A DNA stretch of 64,000 bases, from NCBI RefSeq assembly GCF_016861565.1, contig NZ_BOLK01000006.1, positions 62,001 to 126,000 of the forward strand, written 5' to 3'. The notes beneath the pieces were generated by a model. The model was given only the letters and a program-made list of their open reading frames with translations, searched no databases and was not told the DNA's origin. The first letter of the stretch is position 1, and each line of letters begins with the position of its first letter. The translations under genes were made by a program, and so were the position numbers. This document shows positions 18,301 through 25,100 of the stretch, one piece after another. The DNA comes from Secundilactobacillus yichangensis. Its GTDB lineage: Bacteria > Bacillota > Bacilli > Lactobacillales > Lactobacillaceae.

Positions 18301-21300
18301 AACCATCGGTATTCTTAGTAACGTCAGCACCGCCCTTGGTACCATCTTGGCCTGGCAGGATGATTTGGACGGGCGTTGTAGTCGAACCGCCACCGTTATC
18401 AGTGCCAGTTGTTGAACCAGTACCATCGGTTCCTGTTGAGCTACCTCCATTATCGTTATCATCGTTGTTATTAGTAATGTTGATGTTAATCGGCTGACCA
18501 GTGCCATTTGAACTTGAGCCTGAACCCCATTTGCTTGGATCAATGGTCAAAGTCTTGCCATTCTTATCGGTGAAGGTAATCGTACCATCATCATTAATAA
18601 TGAATGAACCACCATCAACGACAGCATCTGAACCGCCATGACCATCGGTACCAGTCACATCTTTGTCAGTGTACAGGACATTAATCGTTGCCCCGTTTTT
18701 GATAAAGTAACTAGCTAATGACTCAGCAGCAGGTTTGTACCATGTCTTATCATTGGCATCCTTATAGGTTGCTGCGAGCTTAGCTGCATCGATTGCATCA
18801 CCGGTTTTACCGGATAGATCAGCCAAGGTTGAACCTGGTAATACGTGGCCAGCTTCATCAATAGCTTGGAGGGTGTATGTTGCATCCGTATCTGTATTAT
18901 TATCTGTATTATTATCAGTAGGTGTTGTGTCTGCACCTGCGTCACCAAAGGTAATTTCGGCTTGAGCAGGCGCTTTTGGCATCTGGAAATTAGATTTAGC
19001 GGCTGTCAGCGCATCTTGAACCTTCTTAACCCCTGATTTACTCAACGTATATTTAGCTTTGTTAGTAGCAGGGTCAATCGGGTCAATCGCAAAGTCTGCC
19101 TTACCAAGTTGACTCTTAACAGATTCGTAAATCGCATTAATTGCTGCTGCATCCTCTGCGCTAATACCACTCTGTGGCGTAATACTAAAATTATTGACAA
19201 GCTCATCTGCAGAAACTTCATCCGGAGTCGTCTCTGTTTTAGGAGCAGTAAAGTCTTTAACCTTAGCATTACCCACAGCATCGCTTTGTTTCAAAGTAAT
19301 TTGCTTGCCCAACTTAATGATCGCTTGGTCAACATCGTATTGAGAAGCATCAGGGTCTGCTGCGACCGCGACTGCTAACGCCTTTGAATCAGGTGTAACG
19401 TCTTGCATAGTCGTTGCATCATTAATCAACTGATTCAACTGAGTTTTATCAACATTCTGATAAGCGATAGTTGTTTGACTCTTAGAAACAGCATCAAAAA
19501 CCTTAGCGGCAGTATCAAATGTTTCATTAACAAATTGACCTGCATCAGCATTTTGTCCAGATGCTTGATCAACAAACTTAGGATCCGTCCAGTTGATTGG
19601 AACAGCAACATTTTGAGTTTCACCGCCCAAAGAGCCGCCAATCATTTCATCGATACCTTTCCCTAAGTTATCGGTTACCCAACCGTTAATTGCAGTAATA
19701 ACGGGTTGAACGGCACCGTTGTTAAGGGATGAGAGGCCTTTAATTGCGCCTTCAATAATCGGATCACCAATTTTAAGAAGGAATCCACCTAAGCCGCCCT
19801 TGTCCTCAGCTGCTTTGATTGCTTTGTCCAAAATGCTAATAGGCGTTTGCCCGTTAAATCGATATAAATCGTCTGGGTCGTTTTGAGCATCTGGATGAAC
19901 GATTGGTTGATCCCCAGCAAACACTGCATCGAGGGAATCCGCAATACCTTGTGACCAGCCCTCAATGTAGGACTTAAACATGTTGGTAACAGCGTATGCA
20001 GTTGACAAATCACTGCCGGCTAGAACTTCGATGTAGTTTTTAGAATCACCGTTACTGGTGTCGGTCTTGATCGTTGCATCGGCAAGTCCAGAGATGGACA
20101 TCCCATCCTTCATCAGATTGTCGCCAAATTTATTCAATTCGTCAATTGAATCATTGGCTTGGTTAATCAATCCCTGATAGGCATCCTGGAAGTCTGTTGT
20201 ATTAACACCAAGAAGCGGTAGTAAGTCTACCAAAGTTGCAACGATATCACTGACACCAATATTATTCTCGCCATCTTGAGTAAATGTAGCACCAAGACGA
20301 TCCCCTAAACTGGTAGCTTCAGATACAATGCTGCCTACATTAAGAATATTTGAAGGGTCAGTTGGATGCTCTAAAGCATTTTTTAAATTGTCGCCAAGTA
20401 ATGATTTCCCTTGACCAATTAAGGCTTTTCCAATGCCACCAGCGGCGCCACTGAGGCCTGAAATTCCCTTAGTCACAAAGCCAACAACATCTCTCACAAC
20501 TCCGCCATTAAGAACGGCATTGTAAACGGCTTTACCATCAATGTTACTGCCAACCTTATAGGTGTCTTTGTACTTACCTTCAGTACCATAATCAGAATCA
20601 GTAATCTGGAACTGTTCACCTGTAAGTGGATTCTTAACGGTAATTCCCACAGCAGTTTGGTTTAGAACCTGTAGAGTTCCTACTTGCAAACTTGATTTTA
20701 AGTTAGTAGGAATCCCAATGTTCACACCATTATCAGAGCCGCCGACCAGTGAGACATCAACACCTGATGTTCCGGCTGAACTGTAAATGGTGGCACCGCG
20801 ACCAGTGTTATCTACAAATTTTTTAGGATCATTAGGATCGACGTTTGTAATTAAGTTTGAACTGTCAGAACTGATTGCACCCTGGTCGTTTATATGATCA
20901 ACAGTGATTGTGTCTTCAGGAACTTGATTATCGGTGATTTTTTGATCTAACCCATCGTTTTTACTATTAACATCACCATTGGCATGTATCAGCGTGTATT
21001 GACCATTTGCGCCTGCTTGGGCAATTGGGTCAGGATTCTTATCACCATAAACATTACCGTACGTGCCAGTTCCGTCGGTTTTACGGTCGTTTGCCCTGTT
21101 AGCGTTATCTATGCTATCAGCACCAACACCCGCAGTACTACTGTTTTCAGAAGCATTCTCTAAACCGCTACCAAATAAATTACCTTTGATTAACGCTCCT
21201 GAAGTATCGGGTTCTTTAGATGCACCGGCTGGAGCAGTAACGGTACCCTCATTACCTGTAACGGTACCAACCTTGATGCCAACATTTGAACTCGTATTCT

Positions 21301-21877
21301 TGGTGATTTGACCAGGAACGGCGGTTGATGCTTGATCAGTTTGATCGCCAGTAGTATCTGAAGCAGCACCAGTTGTTGCTGGATCTGTATTGGCGGCAGC
21401 TTGGCCAGCCTCCGTAGTATCGCCTGTTGTTGCAGCATCTGTATTGGCGGCAGCCTGTCCAGTCCCCGTAGTATCACTTGTTGCTGTAGCATCTGTATTG
21501 GTGGCAGCCTGTCCAGTCCCCATAGTATCGCCTGTTGTAGCTGTATCAGTATTGGCAGCCGGTTGTGCTTGCGTAGTTGCCGGCTGTTGCTGTGCAGTCG
21601 CTCCACTATTCGGATCTGCAGCTTGGCCAGCATCGGCTCCTATATTTGAATCCGCAACTGGTTTTGTCACCTGTGTTGTTGGCGTCGTGTCTTCCGTAGT
21701 TGCGGCAGACGCCTGGACCTGCGAGCCAAATAGTACAGCACCTAAAGAAAAGGTTGCAATACCGGCAAAAAGCCAGGTACGACCTGCTTTATACATCCGA
21801 TAATGCAGCGACTCAGTTTGATGCATGAGCGCTAGCTTACGGTTCCCCTTCGAAAGATTTTTTGAACCTCTTCCCAT
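12326..21877 (-). CDS. Giant LPxTG cell-wall-anchored repeat surface protein
   Basis: 3183 residues. Residues 27-35 (RMYKAGRTW) form a KxYKxGKxW-type signal peptide followed by a hydrophobic core. Next come an Ala/Thr/Gln-rich stretch with three 18-residue repeats (about residues 100-165), a long non-repetitive helical domain (about 270-990) that I cannot assign, and a MucBP-like beta domain (about 995-1075). From there to about 3000 the protein is built of 17 copies of a VNPDGTITFTNPDG...TIDP-type beta repeat, interspersed with PDGSTQTVQPGD strands, short collagen-like G-x-D-G strings and four thrombospondin-type-3-like DTDGDG blocks (genome about 17815-17640, 16935-16755, 15640-15465, 14880-14700) likely to bind calcium. 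Eight 11-residue repeats precede the sorting signal LPQTD-E (L3147), a hydrophobic helix and KKRRK. LPQTxE is the sortase motif known from L. plantarum. GGAGGAGG precedes the ATG. Likely a secreted adhesin; the ligand is unknown. Confidence 0.9.
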   Translation of the reverse strand: MGRGSKNLSKGNRKLALMHQTESLHYRMYKAGRTWLFAGIATFSLGAVLFGSQVQASAATTEDTTPTTQVTKPVADSNIGADAGQAADPNSGATAQQQPATTQAQPAANTDTATTGDTMGTGQAATNTDATATSDTTGTGQAAANTDAATTGDTTEAGQAAANTDPATTGAASDTTGDQTDQASTAVPGQITKNTSSNVGIKVGTVTGNEGTVTAPAGASKEPDTSGALIKGNLFGSGLENASENSSTAGVGADSIDNANRANDRKTDGTGTYGNVYGDKNPDPIAQAGANGQYTLIHANGDVNSKNDGLDQKITDNQVPEDTITVDHINDQGAISSDSSNLITNVDPNDPKKFVDNTGRGATIYSSAGTSGVDVSLVGGSDNGVNIGIPTNLKSSLQVGTLQVLNQTAVGITVKNPLTGEQFQITDSDYGTEGKYKDTYKVGSNIDGKAVYNAVLNGGVVRDVVGFVTKGISGLSGAAGGIGKALIGQGKSLLGDNLKNALEHPTDPSNILNVGSIVSEATSLGDRLGATFTQDGENNIGVSDIVATLVDLLPLLGVNTTDFQDAYQGLINQANDSIDELNKFGDNLMKDGMSISGLADATIKTDTSNGDSKNYIEVLAGSDLSTAYAVTNMFKSYIEGWSQGIADSLDAVFAGDQPIVHPDAQNDPDDLYRFNGQTPISILDKAIKAAEDKGGLGGFLLKIGDPIIEGAIKGLSSLNNGAVQPVITAINGWVTDNLGKGIDEMIGGSLGGETQNVAVPINWTDPKFVDQASGQNADAGQFVNETFDTAAKVFDAVSKSQTTIAYQNVDKTQLNQLINDATTMQDVTPDSKALAVAVAADPDASQYDVDQAIIKLGKQITLKQSDAVGNAKVKDFTAPKTETTPDEVSADELVNNFSITPQSGISAEDAAAINAIYESVKSQLGKADFAIDPIDPATNKAKYTLSKSGVKKVQDALTAAKSNFQMPKAPAQAEITFGDAGADTTPTDNNTDNNTDTDATYTLQAIDEAGHVLPGSTLADLSGKTGDAIDAAKLAATYKDANDKTWYKPAAESLASYFIKNGATINVLYTDKDVTGTDGHGGSDAVVDGGSFIINDDGTITFTDKNGKTLTIDPSKWGSGSSSNGTGQPININITNNNDDNDNGGSSTGTDGTGSTTGTDNGGGSTTTPVQIILPGQDGTKGGADVTKNTDGSLTFTFPDGSTQTVQPGDNNTKTNPNGGSFKVNPDGTITFTDAGGNSYTVDPNNKTNGTTQPGSKITNIVLPGANKDGNNAGDQTLMIEKTPSGDIVLHLPDGSTQTITSEKPGALPDGSSVVINPDGTITITDPNGNKETIDPNKGQSLPTDHADAGGQTATNTVDTDGDGIPDSFEGTVGTNANSKDTDGDGDSDLQEVLNGTNPKDPNSNLKSLENGKGSDGTGSTININGGTVIVGGTGTDGTNGSTGINGAGTDGKNTVTPIVVSIPGKDGKDAGATVTKNSDGSVIFTFPDGSTQTVQPGDNKDKTNPAGGSFVVNPDGTITFTDPSGKTYTIDPSTDKGAGPSSTQPGSKTTVVVIPGQNGTDGANTPDQVVTVEKGTDGTLTLHFPDGSTKVVHINDTDTLPGGGSYVVNPDGTITFTNPDGTTSTIDPSKGTTGNITINTGTGNTGTPGDADGDGISDDFETKIGTNTAKTDSDGDGDTDFQEILNHTNPLDPASNLKSLENGGKDGSTSTTTTITTINNVPGQDGGVKATKNSDGSITFTFPDGSTQTVQPGDTTTPDANGGSFKVNPDGTITFNDGKGNSYTIDPNRGTTTTPIIVTIPGQDGGTQATKNPDGSITFTFPDGSTQTVQPGDATKPDANGGFFKVNPDGTITITNPDGSSYTFDPNNGQDTPTQPGSKSTVIVLPGKDGATSVVTAEKTPNGDIILHLPDGSTQTVEPGKGGTLPDGTKYTYNPDGTLTFVTPEGNTTTINPDNGASGLTTSTSTNTNTTNNNGGTTNNTTNNYYGGNGPATIAITLPAGKDGVPQTITYTKNPDGSVTITTPDGNTKTVQPGDTGTLPNGGTYTVLPNGSLSITNPDGSTTVVNPGNGTNGSGTNNGGDVDTDGDGIPDSFETKAGTDINSIDTDGDGDTDLKEVLNGTNPLDPNSNYKNPGNGGSGTTNGGSTGQPITINIPGQTGAPTVTKNSDGSLTFTFPDGSTQTVQPGDGKDHDNPAGGTFKVNPDGTITFTDGDGNSYTVDPNNRTNGTTQPGSKITNIVLPGKDGTDGKDGADQTVMIEKTPNGDIILHFPDGTTQTVQPGSEGKLPNGTTWIVNPNGTITFTTPDGNQSTYDPNKGETTPTNTNNGGGSTTNTIDTDGDGIPDNFETTVGTNPKKGDTDGDGDTDLQEILNGTDPMDPNSNFKNPGNGGSTNTVQPIVITLPGQNGGTTVTKNSDGSFTINFPDGSKEVVQPGDNSSHVNPAGGSFVVNPDGTITFIDKNGGTTTIDPSKIGGQPTAGDSKTTVIVIPGQPGKDGQPGANTIVTVEKTADGRTIIHLPDGTTKEVQPGDTGELPNGTTYIVNPNGTITFTNPDGTTSTVDPKAGNQGNIFINPGGNNNQGTAKTTVVFIPGKDGNGGMTINVTKQPNGDIIITNPDGSTQTVQPGDHGELPTGATFVINKDGSMTITNPDGSQFTIDPNKGASSMINTGGNVTNNNYYGSNGPSSATITLPGGTDGKGVTITYTKNPDGSFTLTTPTGSDTLKPGQTGTLPNGDKYVVNPDGSLSITNPDGKTFVINPGSPATTNGGNTYYITNNYGTNGSAGTTITLPSGTDGKNVTITYTKNPDGTFTLTTPTGSDTLKPGQTGTLPNGDKFVVNPDGSLSITDNGGKTTVIVPGNGGTIDGRGGDIIVNVTVNGGGSTSNTVETPTGNYTIDVNGDGTYTVTGPDGTPTPKLHIGDTGNVPNGGGSYVVNDGNIVITEPGGQKVTVNINNGGSTTPGGNGDTNTTTPGGNGDTNTTTPGGNGDTNTTTPGGNGDTNTTTPGGNGDTNTTTPGGNGDTNTTTPGGNGGTNTTTPGGNVGTTNTTTTTPSDGTAVTSPTGGATDTTSTAIGDGTATAGNGADTDQGAVVTSGDAGMATGDAGGAVAPGGATAQDTSAGTAATAEGANASSQANGANQAADKSVLPQTDEKPAEGVAALGLLGGLLSLFGLAGTKKRRKNI
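12745..13008 (-). repeat. 33-bp tandem repeat (8 units) in the wall-spanning region
   Basis: Eight near-identical 33-bp units encode PGGNGDTNTTT; the last two units toward the C-terminus are degenerate (PGGNGGTNTTT, PGGNVGTTNTT). In-frame unit length means copy number changes would alter only the reach of the protein from the wall. Confidence 0.95.
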
Positions 21878-22057
21878 AATAATTCCTCCTCCATAAATTC
21901 CAAAAACTTAAAAGAAATTAAAGCAAATACAACGTTGTGCTTTGCACGCCCTTACATTAGCAAATTTTCCTCACTTAAAAGTCACATAAAAGAAATTATA
22001 TTACTAAGTTTTTTAACCTGGATTTAAAAAATCGAGAATATTTTCTCAAGAACGCCG

Positions 22058-22078
22058 TTATTGTAGAAAGTTATGGTT
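22058..22078 (-). promoter_or_regulatory. Conserved upstream motif, copy 1 (surface protein gene)
   Basis: A 21-bp block containing AGAAAGTTATGG (plus-strand reading) lies 181 nt ahead of the start codon of the 3183-residue protein gene. It matches the block at 27667-27687 ahead of the paralogue at 20 of 21 positions and at almost the same distance. A regulatory role is inferred. The rest of 21878-22182 is AT-rich leader with no gene that I can see. Confidence 0.55.
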
Positions 22079-22103
22079 ACATATGAAAAAATGATTTATA
22101 CGT

Positions 22104-22145
22104 AAAAAAAGTCCCACATACTTACGATACGTATGTGGAACTTTT
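22104..22145 (-). terminator. Intrinsic terminator of the 1769-residue surface protein gene
   Basis: A stem AAGTTCCACATAC pairing with GTATGTGGGACTT (one mismatch) and a loop of about 8 nt, with T runs on both sides. The core CCACATAC/GTATGTGG is shared with the terminator at 12236-12273. Confidence 0.85.
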
Positions 22146-22182
22146 TATCTATACCAAAGAAATTTAAAATCTTATTTTAATG

Positions 22183-25100
22183 CTATAAATTGTTGCGACG
22201 CTTCTTTTCTTCGACTAAGCCAATTAACGATACCAATGTTCCCAATAATCCAAGAACGACAACCCCTTCAACCGGCTGTTCACCAGTTTGAGGTAAGTCA
22301 TGATTGTTCGTTACAGAATTATTATCTTGAACATCGACCTTACCATTAGCATCGTTCGAAGCAGCTTGAGGGGAACTCTTAACAGCTGTTCCGCCTTCAG
22401 TACTCGTAGCCGCAGATGAACCGTTAGTAGCTGTTCCACCTTCAGTGTCAGATGCAGATGCACCAGTGTTGCCACCGGCTATAGCACCGCCCTGATCAGA
22501 GCTGTTGCTAGTACCATTGGTGTCACCGTCAGTTGCCGTACCGCCTTGCGGAGTTGTGGTAGTAATGTTGTTATTGTCGCCAATATCACCATTAGTTGGT
22601 GTATTGGTCTTGTCAGTATTACCGTCACCGGTTGGCGTGTTGGTCTTGTCAGTATTATCATCACCGGTTGGTGTATTGGTCTTGTCAGTATTACCATCAC
22701 CAGTTGGTGTATTGGTCTTGTCAGTATTGCCATCACCAGTTGGTGTATTGGTCTTGTCAGTATTACCATCACCAGTTGGCGTGTTGGTCTTGTCAGTATT
22801 ACCAAAGTTGATAGTCAGTTGTACACCATTAGGTTCAATGATAATAATATTGTGATTATTAACGACGTAACTACCCTTGCCATCTGGTAAGGTACTGTTG
22901 TCACCAGGAGTCACATTCTTAATAGTATTGCCATCTGGTGTAGTAATATTATACGTTCCATCGCCATTCACACTGATCGTGTAGTTGCCGCTTGGTGTGC
23001 TGATAGTTGTATCGGGAGTTGAACCACCATTACCTGTGTTAACAGTGACGTTGACAGTCACATTGCCGTTACCCGTGGAAACAGTTGCACCGTTACTTGG
23101 GTTGATGACTGTTGCACCACCACCATTAGGGTTAGTGATACTCAATGAACCATCAGGGTTAACAATGTAGGTATCACCATTTGGTAAAGTACCCGTGTTA
23201 CCTGGTGTTACAGTCGTTGAACCCTTTGGTGTCTTCAAAGTATATGAGCCATCAGGATTCTTGGTGTAGGTGATTGTTGTAGTCGTTGAACCATTTCCGC
23301 CACCTGGGATAGTGATTGTTGCACCCGTTGAGCCATCTGAACCATAGTTGTAGGTGATGTAGTTAGTCGTGTAGTTGTTTGTTGTACCACCATTGTTAGT
23401 GGTTGATGAACTCCCACCTGGATTAACCGTAAATGTAGAACCATCTGGGTTGGTGATTGTCAATGAACCGTCTTTGTTGACAGTATATGAACCACCGCTT
23501 GGTAACTTACCACTATCACCTGGTTTAACATCCTTCGAACCGTCTGGTAGGACGATCGTGTACGTGCCATCCGGGTTCTTCGTGTAGGTGATATTGGTAG
23601 TTGCGTCGCCATCTTTACCAGGTAAGGTAACCGTCGTACTGCCACCATAATAGTAGTAATTGTTAGTCGTACCGCCATTGTTAGTCGTGGAACCATTGCC
23701 TGGGTTAACAGTCGTTGTGGAACCATCCGGATTGGTAATCGTCAATGAACCATCTTTGTTAACAACATATGAATCACCGTTTGGTAACTTACCAGTATCG
23801 CCTGGTTTAACATCCTTAGGACCGTCTGGTAAGACAATTGTGTATGTGCCGTCTGGGTTCTTCGTGTAGGTGATATTGGTAGTTGTGCCGCCATCTTTAC
23901 CAGGTAAGGTAACCGTTGTGCTGCCACCATAGTAGTTGTTGGTGGTGTTGTAGTTGTTAGTCGTATCGCCATTGTTAGTCGTTGATCCATTACCAGGGTT
24001 AACGGTTGTCGTGGAACCATCCGGATTGGTAATTGTCAATGAACCATCTTTGTTAATAACATATGAACTACCGTTTGGTAACTTACCAGTATCGCCTGGT
24101 TTAACATCTTTGGAACCGTCTGGTAAGACAATTGTGTATGTGCCGTCTGGGTTCTTCGTGTAAGTGATCGTTGGAGTACCGCCATCTTTACCTGCTGGCA
24201 AGGTGATGGTAGCCGTCGATGGCCCATTTGAACCATAGTAGTTGTTAGTGATATTAGTGGTGTTGTTAGTTACATCACCGTCAGTAGTGGATGTGCTGTT
24301 AGCAGGGTTGACAGTAAATTGCGAACCATCTGGATTGGTGATCGTCAATGAACCGTCCTTGTTGACAGTGTATGAACTGCCGTTTGGTAACTTACCAGTA
24401 TCACCTGGTTTAACATCATCCTTGGAACCGTCTGGTAAGACAATCGTGGACGTGCCATCAGGGTTCTTGGTATAGGTGATCGTTGTTGTCGTTGTGCCAT
24501 CTTTACCAGGTACGGTAATGGTCGTGCTTGTTGCACCATCTTTACCATAGTAGTAGTTATTGGTGGTGTTATTGATTATTGGACCGTTAGATGACGCTGC
24601 ACCATCAACTGGATTAACAGTTGTCTGGGAACCTTCTGGATTGGTAATTGTCAATGAACCATCTTTGTTTACAACGTACGTACCACCATTTGGTAACTGA
24701 CCAGTATCGCCAGGTTTAACATCCTTCGGACCGTCTGGTAAGACAATCGTGTATGTGCCATCTGGGTTCTTCGTGTAAGTGATCGTTGGAGTCTTACCAT
24801 CTTTACCTGCTGGCAAAGTGATATTCGTACTTGCTGAACCATCTTTACCATAGTAGTTATTGATGGTCGTGTAATTGGTAGTGTCACCATTGGTTGATTC
24901 ACCAGTAGCGTTACCAGGGTTAAGCACAAATGTCTTATTGTCGGGCGTTGTGATGCTCAGTGAGCCGTCAGAAAGAACGGTGTAGGCATCGCCATTTGGC
25001 AGAGTACCCTTATCACCGGTCTTAACCGGAGTAGTCTTGTCATCAATTGTGATTGACAATGTCCCATCTGGGTTCTTCGTGTAAGTGACCGTTGAATTGT